20,852 nt of DNA from a virus, in IMG/VR virus record IMGVR_UViG_3300031857_001678, positions 1 through 20,852 of that record; one strand, given 5' to 3'. The position numbers and the translations under genes were made by a program. This document shows, in pieces, positions 1-13,600 of the stretch. How positions within the stretch are numbered: position 1 is the first letter of the stretch; the number at the start of each line of letters is the position of its first letter. Below the pieces are notes generated by a model. The model had not been told where the DNA came from and did no database searches. It saw nothing but the letters and a program-made list of their open reading frames with translations.

Positions 1-104
1 GCCTGAACTGGAAATCCAGGTTTAAATAAAACTCTGTAAAAATTTTTGTTTGCGTCAAAATCATCAAAATATGGACTTACATTTAAATTAGTTTTCTGAG
101 GCAT
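1..104 (-). CDS. DUF4815-type virion structural protein, N-terminal fragment
   Basis: The ATG is at 104-102 and the frame stays open for 34 complete codons to the window edge, so only the N-terminus is visible. It begins MPQKTNLNVSPYFDDFDANK and continues with a FYRVLFKPGFPVQA-type segment, which I recognise as the opening of the DUF4815 structural proteins of T4-like cyanophages and related phages. The protein is presumed to be part of the baseplate or tail-fibre apparatus. It starts 3 nt after the gp8 stop with no Shine-Dalgarno motif, so translation is probably coupled to gp8. The C-terminus and length cannot be judged. The family assignment comes from memory of the N-terminal signature, not from a search. 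Confidence 0.8.
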   Translation of the reverse strand, partial: MPQKTNLNVSPYFDDFDANKNFYRVLFKPGFPVQ

Positions 105-107
105 TTT

Positions 108-1661
108 TTAAAATTCCAAGATAATTTTAACGTCTTCTTTTTGTCTTAAATTTCGGGAAATTAATGCTCTATTATCCAAATAAATTATTTGTCCCGTCTT
201 TTTATTTATCTCCGGAGAAGCCAAACCGTTTGTAAAATTAACACCTAAATTTATTATTGAATTTCCAGTTGTATTTGTGCTAATACCACTAAATGATGTA
301 TCAATTGATCCAGAAAATCCACCGGATGAACTTACACTATTGTTGGAAGATACAAAAGGTAAAACTTTGGATCTAGTTGAGATCCCAACATAATCAGTTT
401 CGTCTAAAGTATTTGTATTAAAATACAATGAACGATCTTGATAATACTTTAATACTCCAGTTTCGCTGTCAAATGAACTAACATATCCATATGCAATTCC
501 ATCTGGTACTTGCTGTTGAATAACAGACCCGACAGTTATTGATCCTGGACTTGGTGACAACTTTAGTTTTAGTGATGAAAGTGCTGAAAATTGATTTTCA
601 TTAAAAACAGTAGAAGAATTATAATATTGAGGATTTTTAATAACTCCAACTTGAGAAAATTTAGTGTCTGTTGGAAAATCTTTGGTCGAATCATCAAATC
701 TGCCGTAGAGTAAAACTCTATCAGCCCCTAGTTCTGTATAGATATCATATCCATGCCCCTTTGAAGGTGGTATGATAGGAATTAATTTTGCATAAGTACT
801 TGGATTTTGTGTGGTTGTTGATTTCAAATCTACAACACCATAAGTATATCCTGTTCCGCCAGTTGTTACAGTTGCATCAATAATAGTTCCATTAGAATCT
901 AAACTAATTAATACCTTTCCTCCAGTACCATCTCCAATAATATCAACTTCTCCAAGATTACTATACCCAAACCCACCATTTTCAATATAAATCTTTTTAA
1001 TTTGATTTTTATTAACTTCACTATTTCCATTACTTCTTATTGATTCAATTTGAGCATCTGTAGTTGTTTCCCAATCATTAGGAATAACAACATAATCGGT
1101 GGCATCGAATTTAATAATATCGGATGGTGAGACTGTAAACAAATACTTCCAAAGATATCCATCTCCACTTTCTCCCGCTTTAGATGGATCTAAATCTGTA
1201 AAAGTAGGCTCATCTTGCGAGGCATTTCCTTTTATATTTGTCCCAGAAGATCCGTTGTCTATGCAGATATAAACTTTATAATCTGCATTTACAACATAGT
1301 AATTGCAGTCATAAAGTCTTGATGATGATGTAATTGGTGACAAATTGGTAAGGCTATAATCTTGGCGATACATCTCATATCTTGTGCCTTTAACCCAATC
1401 TATTTTTCTAACTAATCTGCGAACATTATTTGTTGTGATTTTTTTACCAAAAATCATCGTATCACTGGAATGGTTAAAATAACTAAAATTATCTGTTGGC
1501 GTTGGTGGACTATCGTTCCAATTAGAAGTTCTTCCGTAACCAACTTGTGTTGGGTTAGACAATCCCAAAAATATATAATACGAATTATTAGTGTTTTGTA
1601 TTGAATCTACAAAATTACTCGCATTTAATATCCTAAAATTATCTGATACAATTGCAGACAT
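108..1661 (-). CDS. gp8: Baseplate wedge subunit gp8 (T4 gp8 family, enlarged)
   Basis: This is a structural protein of the T4-type baseplate wedge, where gp8 binds the gp10-gp7-gp6 assembly. The N-terminus (MSAIVSDNFRILNA), the RLVRKIDWVKGTRYEMYR segment near residues 80-98, the GDGYLWKYLFTVSP segment near residue 168 followed by DYVVIPNDWE, and the C-terminal GQIIYLDNRALISR with a final acidic/hydrophobic VKIILEF all align with T4 gp8 landmarks (YVWEYLFEIPP, EYIVVPWPEE, GEMIYMENRPPI, INILFTF). At 517 aa it is much longer than T4 gp8 (334 aa). The extra length includes a GGFGY/GGTGY repeat pair near residues 225-277, also seen in the neighbouring giant protein, and a segment around residues 370-410 ending in YQDRS. 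A TATAAATA late-promoter word lies just upstream, overlapping the spacer after the giant gene. Confidence 0.9.
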   Translation of the reverse strand: MSAIVSDNFRILNASNFVDSIQNTNNSYYIFLGLSNPTQVGYGRTSNWNDSPPTPTDNFSYFNHSSDTMIFGKKITTNNVRRLVRKIDWVKGTRYEMYRQDYSLTNLSPITSSSRLYDCNYYVVNADYKVYICIDNGSSGTNIKGNASQDEPTFTDLDPSKAGESGDGYLWKYLFTVSPSDIIKFDATDYVVIPNDWETTTDAQIESIRSNGNSEVNKNQIKKIYIENGGFGYSNLGEVDIIGDGTGGKVLISLDSNGTIIDATVTTGGTGYTYGVVDLKSTTTQNPSTYAKLIPIIPPSKGHGYDIYTELGADRVLLYGRFDDSTKDFPTDTKFSQVGVIKNPQYYNSSTVFNENQFSALSSLKLKLSPSPGSITVGSVIQQQVPDGIAYGYVSSFDSETGVLKYYQDRSLYFNTNTLDETDYVGISTRSKVLPFVSSNNSVSSSGGFSGSIDTSFSGISTNTTGNSIINLGVNFTNGLASPEINKKTGQIIYLDNRALISRNLRQKEDVKIILEF

Positions 1662-1680
1662 ATACTAATATGTTTTTTTA

Positions 1681-1688
1681 TATTTATA
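1681..1688 (-). promoter_or_regulatory. Candidate T4-type late promoter for gp8
   Basis: The minus strand reads TATAAATA, the T4 late-promoter consensus recognised by gp55-type sigma factors; cyanophage late genes are known to use NATAAATA. It lies in the 32-nt gap after the giant gene and 19 nt before the gp8 ATG. A second A+T-rich TATAAAA follows directly. In such A+T-rich DNA the word can occur by chance, so position is the main support. Confidence 0.6.
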
Positions 1689-1693
1689 TTAAA

Positions 1694-4600
1694 TCATCCA
1701 GTAAGATTATCATCTACAGATCCACTGTTATTAAATCCATACCCTCTTCTCTGAATTGTTGGGAAGGTAGATAATCCAACATCAACAGTATACCCACTTA
1801 TTCCAATAGATATAGGATTTTTTCTGACCATAGATGATAGTCTACCCCAAGAAAATTTTCCTAAATTAGATCCAATACTATTAATACCGGCAAGATTTGA
1901 AGTTGACTTAACATTTACTACTATTTCCGCATTAATTCCACTTGCAGAAATTGATGCAACCGTATAAATGTTATTTAAAAATGACGTTCCAATTCCAACA
2001 ACATCAGAATCATTTACATATATTGAAGTTAATCCTGCACCTACTGCTGTATCAAAAATAAGCACAGGATATCCAACATTTAATGTAGCAAAATTAGATA
2101 CATTTATTAACGAATATCCAGATATTTTTAAATTAAATTTAATCCCTAATGGATTTGATCCAGTTCCAGTTGTTGCCGCTATTCCGGTGATTATTCCAGA
2201 AAATCCTTGAACTGAAGCGATGTCAAAAACATTTTCAAAAGAAAATTCTGGGAATGGTGCTATTATTTTTGGTCTATTTGATATGCTATATCCTAATCCA
2301 GGATTGGATATAACAATAGGTGTTGAAAGTGATCCATTAACAACCGTTGCAAACGCTTGTGCAGTAGATCCAATACCAGTGTATGTATTTTGTGGAGAAG
2401 CTATCTTTAACTCCGCCGTCAATCCAGTGTACCCACTTCCACCATTCAAAATCGCAATAGATTGAATTGTTCCGGCAGACGAAACAACGCAAGTTGCGGA
2501 AGCTGCAACTAAAGACACCTGAGGTATGATCATTGCATTGAAGTCAATTATTTGCACACTAGATCCTGGATCATCTTCTTCATAATTAAAGAATCTGGCA
2601 TCATCAACAAAAATTTGATTATCTGCCGCAGATACACTCTTGATTATTTTTGCAGTTGGGTATATTAAAGACTCTAAAGAATTTCTAGATTTATAGAAAT
2701 ATTCTCCATTAAAAATTTTATCAGACTTTTGTTTTGTCCAACTTAATGGTTTGTACTTATTAACATCGGTTTCTATTCCCTTCCCAAAATATAAATTTGT
2801 TTCAATTTCGTCAGAAGTTTGAATGCCAACAACAGTTCTTGAATCTTGAGTTAATGATCCCAGTACATAGTTATTTTTAAACATTCGTACAGTGTCACCA
2901 GGTTTTATTGTTTCGACAACGTCCACAATAACTGTATCAATATCTCTAGTTCCTCTGTAAAAGAAGATAGAAATATTATTTTCTGCCTTTGGAGCTTCTG
3001 TAAATGCAAAAGATGATCCACCAGTAAATTGATAAGAGGTTCCTGGATCTTGAATAACGCCGTCTATAAAGATAATTAAAACTGAATTTAAATTAAGAAT
3101 GGGATCATCGGTTTCAAAAGTAAGTAGTTCACCTTTATACTTTAAAGGAAATCTTTTTCTAGATCCATTTTGCAATGATTTAATTGAATCCATATAATCT
3201 AACTCACCAAACTGCCAGGAAGAAAATGAATCAGTAAAGATATCAGTTGCAGTTAAAGTAAAATCAAATACTGGAGAAGCAAGTCCTTTTGCAGTAACTA
3301 GACCCACAGGTTTAAATACATCTCCCAGTTTAAATCCATAACCAGGTCTAGTAATTTTAAATGAAGATACTTGGAAAAGTGTTGATCCTATCCCAACATT
3401 TTCTGAAGGGGATACCTCAAGATTCATTAATAAACCAACTCCAGTTTCTGTTGTAAGACCAACTCCTATTCTAGAAACTCCAACCACAGAAAGATTCTCA
3501 TATGTTGGTTCGGGAATGATTATAGATGGATTTGCAGAATATCCAGTTCCTCCAGATACAACAGTAAATCCTGTAATTGTTCCACCCGATCCAATATTAG
3601 CCCGTATAACTGCAATATTTCCAGTATGACCAGATTGAGTTACTCCTATCGAAACCTGACCATAATAACCCGAACCGAGATAATCAGAACTGCCTATGGA
3701 TACTCCAGTAATTGATCCACTACTAATTGAAACTCTATTAGACCACGAGGTTAGGGAGGCACCGACAAGAGGTGCAAATCCCAACCCTGGAGTTGATCCC
3801 AATGAAACAATAAGACCATTACGAGGAAGTTGATTTTGATTAACATCATAGTCTGAAATTATGATCTCACTATTTGTTGAGGTTATTCCAGTAAAAACAA
3901 CTTTAGTTTCTGATCCAACTTCGGTAAAGAAATAATTATTTCCTGCATTATTTTCAGTTGTTGGAGTTTGGAATATATCATTGATGAATAATAAACTATT
4001 TCCAGTTTCAATGCCGGTTGTATTAATCCCCTGGACAGTCAATGTCATTGTTTGACCAATTCCAGTAAACTGGGATGAAATATCATCATATAGTGTGTTT
4101 GTTACATAATCCTGTCTCAAAAAGACCCGACCATTAAATTTTGATTTAATTATTGGTAAATTTGATGGAGTTTCATCTAAACTATTTTGACCCTTAGGTG
4201 GAGATATGAAATGTAGTCTACTTTTAACAATATCATATGCTCCAGTATAGACTCTAACCTCTGAAGAATCATTATGAACTGTTGCTGCACTACCCAAAAC
4301 TGCTCTAGAAACATAAACAAGATTATATGTTCCAATTCCAGTTATTTCTGAGGATGTGGATGTTCCAATACCAACTCCAATAACTTCAACATATTCATCA
4401 TCTATTTTTAAAATAGATTTTGGAAATATCGTGCTAATACCAGTTAAAGAGAAAGTTGTTGCAGATCCAGTTATTTGTCCACCATTGTAAATAAGATTAT
4501 GTGAAACTGGAGACCATTTAATAGGACTCTGGACCACTCCATCTAAAGATATAACTGTTTTTGATAACTTTTTAGTCATATCTAATTGATGAGCATTTCC

Positions 4601-7600
4601 AGATGCAGTATCTGTGAAAGTAACTCCTATACCAAGATCTGCAAAATCAGATCTAGTTGAAATTCTAAACTGATCATTGGTTATCTTTATAGCATATACA
4701 TCTGATGGTAAAATGGTTGTAACAAGTCCAACCGAATTTAAAGTTGCACCTATGCCTAATGGTACAGGTAAAGAACTTGTGAAGGTAGATGCGGGTGTAT
4801 AAACTAACTGTTCTCCGGTATTGAAAAAGTGATTTTTGATCGTAAATATTCCAGTAGAAGGATCCAAGACTGTGGGATTATTTGGATTAAATGTTTTTGT
4901 AAATATTGGAGTTCCATTAAATCTCACATCAAATGAACTTTTATCGTATCTATTTCCGTTAATAGAATCGAAGAATCTTAAATAGAAAGATTCTCTAACA
5001 TTGCCATATTCTAAAGATTCTGGATCACTTAATTCATCATAAAGATAATAGAACATTTGATTATAGCTTTGAATTTTCATTTCTCCGGTATGAGAAGGAT
5101 CTGGATAGAAATACATATCCATTGTAGATCCTCCATCTACAGATCCAAATGTTCCTATTCCCAAAGTACTACCAATTGATAAAATTGGATATTGTTTAAC
5201 AATAATATCCCCATTTCCAGATCTTATCATCATAACCTGATGCATTGCAATTGTATTTCCAATGGAAACTTTAACCAAAGATTTAATACTTGAAATTTCT
5301 TCTGTGTTTACTGACAATACTGAAGTTGATCCAGAAGAATTGACATAATTTGATTGTAATCTGCAGGTTAATTCATCACCATCTGGTTGACCAGTTGATT
5401 TGAATCTATAAGTAGAGATTCCCAAAGAAGTTGATCCAAATCCAACGAGCTTACCTCTAATTAATAAATTGTCTGAAGTAATATTGTCACATTTCAATGT
5501 TAAAACGCCAGAAGATATTGTTGAAGTAAATGTGCCAATAAAGTTGCTGGATAATTGTTCTTCTGTTGTGTCAAAATAGTATTCGGACATGTAACTATTT
5601 GTACCATCATGTGTTACATATAAATCAACATAATTAGCCTCACTACTATCAATATTTAAAATTTGCAAACTTACATATAATGCACTGGTGTCTGCGGTGT
5701 TTACGGATAAAATAGATGCCGTTGACCCAACACCCACACTGCTAGTACTTCCATTTAAATTAATAAATCCTATACTTTGAGTTCCAATTCCAACATCAAC
5801 GGATGAAAAATTTGTTTTTAGAACTTTTATATCAAGATCAGTATTATAAGGGTCTGTAGGATCTAAAGATATGGATTGCTCCCCACTACTATCAACATAT
5901 CCATAAAGATTACCAAGAACATTGCCTCCAGAATAAATGGAAGATTTTTCTAAAGTAAATATATTTTTATCACCATCGGTTAAAGTAACCAATTCCGAAA
6001 ACTGAATATTTCCACTATTTGGGTCCTTAATTTCAATTATAAAATTAGCAAAATTTTCATTATAATCAACTAAATCTACTGTAGTTGAAGTATTTGATTG
6101 CCTATTATCTAAATTTGAAAATAACGGACTAATATCATCTATTTTTAACGCTAGATTGGAGATGCAATTAATATAATTAGTTAATCTCTTAGTTTTAAAT
6201 CTAATAAATCTAGATATATTTGTATTTTCAGCAACATTGGTATCTAAAGTTAAATCAAAATTATTAATAGTATCAACTCTATTTTCTTCAGAAATATCTA
6301 AAACAATCGTTGAAACTGTTTCCCCTGGTTCTTGATCAAAAGAAGTTGAAGAACCTGAAACTTGAACATCTGCAAAGTTCTTTAATCCAATTGGATGAAG
6401 AAGTTGATTTACTGGTCCGGATAATTCATCATATGTTTTAGAACTTCTAACGGAATAAGAAAGATTTTGGAAATAATCATTATTTGGTAAAACTTGATAT
6501 TCTTCATTTAATTTACCAGTATCTTTTTCCCAATCTTTATTTTGCTTTAAAGAATAATTAATTTCTAAAAGACCTGCATTTGAATTAATATTACTAATGG
6601 TTGCCAGAACTCCAGTTAATTTTCCTTTAATTACGTCACCAACTTTTAATTGATCATATGTTCCATCAACTTTAAGAACATCTGCATCAAGACTTATAAC
6701 TCTTAAATCAATACCGACAAAAGAAGAACCTTTTTTTAATAGTAATTCTTCATTATTGACAAAGTTTGCAACTTCCTGATAAACTTTAAATTCTGGATAA
6801 TTTTTTTTATTGACGATATTAGCGTTTGGTGAAAAAGTTATTGCTATTCCGGGGTTTACAGTTAAATCTGCTAGATCAAATTCCAATAATGCTGGGCTAG
6901 ATGGGATATAATTAGTAACTGTAAAGAATTTGTAATTATAATCTTTTGAATTAAACCCTGTGCCGGTTGTACCATTTTTTAGAATCCCCTCCACAAAAAT
7001 TTCATCACCTATTGAAAATGGTGCAATATTAAATCCTAATACTGGAGTAACCAATGTGCATGTAACCACTGTCGATGCATTACTAATTTCTGAAATGGAT
7101 ATACCGTTAGTATTATTTTCCGTGTAAAGTTTATGGTTGACAGAACTCAATCCATACGGAATTTCAATAATTTCTACAGAACTAATAGAAGATGAAGATA
7201 ATTTTGGAACCAAATTGCCAGAATTAACAACTATATTGTCATATGGATCAAATATAGTAATAGAAGGTGAAGAAAGATAATTTTTTCCTCCATCCAGCAC
7301 TTCAATAGAAGTAACCCTATTTACATTTTTTAAATTTAAAATAGGTGGGATATATGCGTCAGGTCTAATAGATTTATCAACTGAATATTCATATCCTTGA
7401 TCTATGACCGTTACTTTTTCTAATTTTCCTATCGAAGATGATTTTAATTCTATAGAAGCATCAAATCCATTTTCAGATTCAATCTTTTCAAAACTAGGAA
7501 TTTTTTTGTATCCATATCCACCATAAACGATTGATATATCAGAAATTCCACCAGTGCTATTTTTTGATAGAGTAGAATATCTTAAAGAATCGCAATCGCT

Positions 7601-10600
7601 TTGAACATAGGATAATTTTTCAGGAATACCGTTTAAAGTGATGTAAAATTGTGTGCTTGCAATACCAACAGAAGTAATTCCATAATTTCCATTATATAAA
7701 CTATTTTCAAAACTTATTCTTGATGAGTATTTAATGTCCGGATCGGAACGTAAAGTGCGGTTGGTCTTTTCTAAAGAATAATATAAAAATTGTGGTAGAT
7801 TGGCAGAATAATTGATCGTTACTGAAGCGTCCGAAGAAATACCAACTGAACCAACCCCAACAACATTAAATTCATTTTCGGTTGGGGAAGATATGTATTC
7901 TTTACTGAACTTCTCATCATAATAGATTTTAAATTGATATCCATTTAAAGATGAATCACTTAAGTCAAAGAATAAATTATTATTTTTATAACTCTTTAGT
8001 GGTGGGTGAACTAAAGATAAACTATGGAGCGTCCCACCAGTTGATGAAAAATTAACAAAATTTGGCGGATTAGATGTAACATCGACAAGAGTTTCACTCA
8101 ACTTCAATGTATCATCATCTACTCTATAGACAAAGTAATTTGTTGTTGTTAATCCAGAAATATTACTTCCAATATCCGAATTATAGTAAACTTTATCACC
8201 AGTTACAAACCCATGATTTAATATTTGTATTTCATCACTTGATACATTTACATTAGAATTAGTAAAAAATTGAGGATTCGCAACAATCTGATCTAAATCA
8301 TTTTTATAAAATATTTTAACAGATGAAGAAGATCCATAACCAACAGTTAGATTAGGATTAACTTCCAATCTAATTATATCATTTGATTCTAAATTATGTG
8401 ATGTCGATAACGAAACTAATGATTTTATCTTTGATACTGTACCTGTTACTTGATTAGAATTGGTTTCAAATGAATATTCGTAATCATACCCATTAGCATT
8501 TCCAGTATTTAAGAAATATATTCCTGCGGTACTATTAACTAATGATTTGGAAGTTACAATTCCTATAGTATCTTTAGTTTTATTGATAACATAAACATCC
8601 TCACTAAGACCGGAACTCGGCAAATTGAACGGAGAATCTGCAGGATTTTTTGAAACTAGAAATCCAGATAAAGATCCTGCCGGTAAATTTAATGTTACTA
8701 AATCTCCAGTTTGGAATTTGTGATTTGGTAGATATATTGATTGTGTATAAACACTATTAGTTAATGTCTCTTCTCCAATTTGATCTGGTATTGAATTTGA
8801 AACCCCACTTGTGGTTCCTATACCAACACATTTTGAGGGATTGAAATATTCTTTATTGTCAACTTTAGAAGTAAAAAATTTAGTTTTTAATGGGAAAGTA
8901 AATCTATTTGGAACAATTTTAATCTCAGTTTTTGCTGGATGATATGCACTAGTATTTCCTCTTATAACTCGTAATACATTTTTATCTGCAAAAATGTTTA
9001 AAACTGTCAATTCTTCGTTTTCTATTTTTAGGATAGTATCTGGTTTAATATAATCAATTGCTTTTGAAACGTATATGTCAGTCACTCTTGATGAAGGGTT
9101 AAGATCAGCAAATAAGTAAATTAAATTATTCTCAACACTAATTTTATGATTATTTTGCAATCCATTAATGTAAGTTGATATTCCAGAGATTGTTATAATA
9201 TCATTATCTAATAAACTATGATAGGTGGATATAAATCCAGATACTTCTGAAGTACTATTCCAAACAAAAGTAAATGAATTATATTTTTCAACTGTTGTTT
9301 GAATTGAATTTATATCTCTGCCAAAAACTTCCGAAACTACGGCATTAAATCCCACTCCATCATCATTTTCTTGATTTTTGACAATTATTTTATCTCCTAC
9401 TTTATAATCAGATCCAGATTCGGTAATTACAAATGAATCTACTGATCCACTTGAAACTAAATCAACATTTAATCTTTGACTAGCAACTTCATTGGATTCA
9501 ATTATAAAATCATTATCTGCATATTTTTCATTAATTTTATATGGAAATGTATTTCTAATTAAACCTAAAGAATTAATATCAATAGTTTGATCTAATAGTA
9601 AATTATCCTCTACGAATAGAGATCTATAATTATTTCCAATAAAATATGGATATAGAGAAGTGTTTGTTAGTGGATTTCTTGTTGCAAAGTAAGCATACGT
9701 TCCATTTGGGAATTGTGGAGTTTTACACCATCTACCATTATAAACATCAAGATCTTCAGAATCAAAAAATACATAATCTTCGATAAAGAATCCAGTAGAA
9801 ACCCCAACTGGTCTATCTGAAATAGCACCATTAGTAATTTTATATCCCGGAACTAATGCTTTTATATCTGATTGTGGATCTTCTGGATCAGAATATCCAT
9901 ACGATCCGTATATTGGATTTCCATCATATGCCCATCCAATAATTGGTGAATGTTTAGATCCATCATCATTAAATTCTTCGTTAGCAATGACCGAATCATA
10001 TCCCAAATACCCATACTTGAGATTATTATTTGTATCTACTAAAATTTCATTTCCATATCTTCTAAAACTATCAATACGTAAATCTCTTATTTTTGGATCT
10101 AAAAATGCACCACTTCCATCAGAGATGACTTGTATTTTGGTATTTGATTCAGTATACTCTCTACCAGAGTCTATAACTACAATTGAAGATATCTTGTTAT
10201 TTGTAACAATTGCCCTTAACTTTGCGCCAAAACCATCACCAACAACTTCTAATCTAGGAACACTATAATATTCCTTTCCGGAGGATTCTATTTCAACCCT
10301 CATAATTTTACCATCAATTATTACAGGTCTAACCTCACCACCTTTTCCAGATTTAATTTTTATTAGAGGTTTCTTCTCCAAATTAATTATCGTAGATCCA
10401 TATCCAGTTCCAGACTCATATACATAAGCATCGACAATTTTTCCGCGAACTATTGGAGTTGCAGTAACTATTCCAGTAAAAGTACCTGCATAAGATACAA
10501 CGACATCTATTTTAATATCTGGATATTTAAAAATGTGATATTCAGAACCAGTACTAGCAAAGGAAACATATTTTCTTCTATCAAAATTTGAAGTATCTTC

Positions 10601-13600
10601 GGATCCTATCAAACCGGCATCAGATAATTTAAAAGAATCCTCATCTAATTTTGTGATAAAATATTCTCTGGTAGTTGATAGACCAGAAATTCCTACTCCG
10701 GTTGAATTATATTGAATTAAATCTCCAGTGTTAAAATTATGATTCGTAAATGTAACTTCACTCCTTTGCGTCGATATGCCAGAGGATTTTACAATTAATT
10801 TTCTATTCTGGTAGTTTTCACCTTGATTTACAACTTTAATATATGATAATGTTTTTTTATCTACTGTTCTAAATCTATGATTTCCAAATAAGTTTGTTGT
10901 TGTAAATCCTACCGTATTGACACCGACATTGAAATTTTCTAAAGATTCGTAAAGTTGAATTGTTTTATTATTGATTAATTTGGCGTAGTATGACCCACCA
11001 TCGACTAAAGTTCTATTTTGACTTAAATTAGATCCCCCAAAAATTCCAATACCAACATCATTTCCAACAGAACTATAAATTATTTCTTGACCATTTGAAA
11101 ATTTGTGATCTGATGTAAATGTAATAGTTTCGTTTATAATATCAATTCCGCCACCATTTTCAAGTAGTCTCCCATCAAATATTACTTCTCGATATCTAGA
11201 AGCCAAAAATGGTTGCAAAACACAATTTTTTCCATTGCCACCTACAAGATTAACGGAAATAACTCTTTGGATGTCAAAGTCTTGAGGATCAACTAAAACT
11301 TCAGAAATGGAACCACTAATAACTGGTTGGACAAAACAAGTATTCCCAATAGAAGGTGAAACTTCAACATAGGGTGGATTAATGACATCATAATTACTTC
11401 CACCGTTTAAAACATCTAATGATTTTATTGGTCCATAATAAATTTTATCTCCAGACCTTGCATTGATAATTTCAACCCCATTACACATTAATCCAAGGGT
11501 CTTAAGATCTTTTGTAGAATATTTGTCTCCTAATTGAAAATTTCTAGTTAATGGAAATTTCCTAACAATACTCTGTTGACCAATTTGATTTGATTTTTGT
11601 AACGATAATGTAAACGTATGAGATCCATCACTTTCAGATAAAGTTGATAATTTAACATAATTAGAAGATCCTATAAAAGATTTAGACTCATATAATTTAA
11701 TATTATCTTTAGAAACAACTTCGGCATAATATTCTTTACCTGAAGTTAATTCTGGAATATCCGTTATTTCTGACTGGTATACAATTGCATCTCCAGTTCT
11801 AAATGGGTTGTCCTGATCATCAGTTTCTTTTATTTTTACTGTGGTATATTTTTTGGTTACAGGATCTTGATCATTTAAAAATGTTGATGTTGCATTTTCA
11901 ATGGTTTTTTGAATTATATTTTTTTCTATGGTATATGAAGGTAGACCATTGGTGGCAACATAAAAATATTGATCATATTCATTATACACATTTAAAATAT
12001 TTGAAATTAATGCGTTATTTCCAAATTCAATGGGAACATTTGAACTATTTGCTTTTCTTAATTTTCTTCTTAAATCAAAATATCTTCCATAATATGGCTT
12101 TCCTGGATCTAATGAATCAAATGGATCTCCGTTCAAATCAGTTAAACCATTTAAGGAAATTTCCCTATCAACAAAAGTAATAGATGCAACAGTTGCAATA
12201 TTACTTTCAGAAGTTACTAGATCTTGTGTCCCCCTAATTAAAATTTCAACTTCATCTCCTAATTTTAAACTAGATTTATCAATATCACTTTCCAATACTA
12301 ATGTAGAACCGGCAATTGATTTTATTTGATATCTTGAACTTGTATTATAAATCCAACTATTTGCAAATATCTGCTTATCATTTTCATCCCTGTTAGGTAT
12401 AACTTCCCCAATACTCTTAACTCTTATGTATTCATTTTCATTCAATCCATAGATAGAATTATTTTCTTCAATACCATTAATTACACCAGTAATTCTTAAT
12501 CTAACTTCTTTTAAAGTATCTCCATTTTCATATGAAATAACGTATTGATCAATACGAATATCATCACTTGGATTTATAACTTCAGTTATATTTTCACATC
12601 CATAAAATTGATTGAGACTTTTTCCGGAATATTGAATAGTGTTGTTTCCACATATTAATGATCCCGAAAGTGGAAATCCTACTGTACTGTCAACTGAAAT
12701 TATTTCAGATCCGGGTTGAGTTTTTTCAACTACTTTGGTTTTTGCATGAATATCAAATGATCCACTAATTGAAGTCTCCTGGGTATACCCAACAAATAAT
12801 GAAAGTTTATAAAAATATTTTTGCCCCCTCCTAATAATCTCTACATTTGAAACTGCAGCCCGAGATTGGGAATCTATTGAACTATAGATTTCTTGTCCAA
12901 CTATTTTTGTTGGGTCTCCAGATAACCTTTCGGCAATTATTATCTCTTTTCTTAAAAATTCTGCGCTGGATGGTTTTAAAAGATATTTTTCCAGATCAAT
13001 AACTTTAACAGATTCGGCATATAAAACTTTAAATAATATTTTAAATGATTCTTCTGTACCTTTACTTTGATAGAAAGATCTTGCTTCCTTTATAAAGTTT
13101 GCAGCATTAATTTCCCCAGAAAAATCAATATTCTCTAATCCGGGTGTTAATGAATATTTAATCTTATTAAAAAATTCTTTTAAAAATAAAGAACTAAGAT
13201 TGGTTATTGTGGAATTGGATGAATGAGAAGAACTTTTTGATGTTGAGAATACTAAATTTTCTGGATCACTTGGATCATGATAATCTGTTACTCCACTAAA
13301 ACCACGAATACATCCTGTAAATGTATTTGTAGTTATTCCCGTATATGTAATAATTTCATCATCAATCTTAAGCAAACCATATCTTTTTGGAAATCCTTTT
13401 GTACTATTGACAACAATAGTATCATCGGATAAATCAATACTTTCTTCCAAAGAAGTATTATTAGAAATAACCTCCGGAATTAAGTAATCTAATTTTAAAT
13501 AAGAACTTAAATTGTCAAGAATATCAACCGTACCACCGGCATATTCTTGAGAAATATAATATTGTTTTAAAAATTCTGCAGCATTGGGGTTTTCGCTTAA

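Noticed and set aside
203-210. GATAAATA word inside gp8 as a late promoter
   Set aside because: It is deep in coding sequence about 100 bp from the next gene; such words are expected by chance in A+T-rich DNA.
1968-2465. Two plus-strand frames of about 80 codons
   Set aside because: Both are mirror frames of the giant gene, with Pro/Ile/Val-rich products and no initiation signals.
9987-10268. Plus-strand 93-codon frame
   Set aside because: Antisense shadow of the giant gene repeats; no independent evidence.
11803-12180. Plus-strand 125-codon open frame inside the giant gene
   Set aside because: It lies fully opposite the giant ORF; its composition (Leu, Phe, Trp, His-rich) is what the complement of that coding frame gives.
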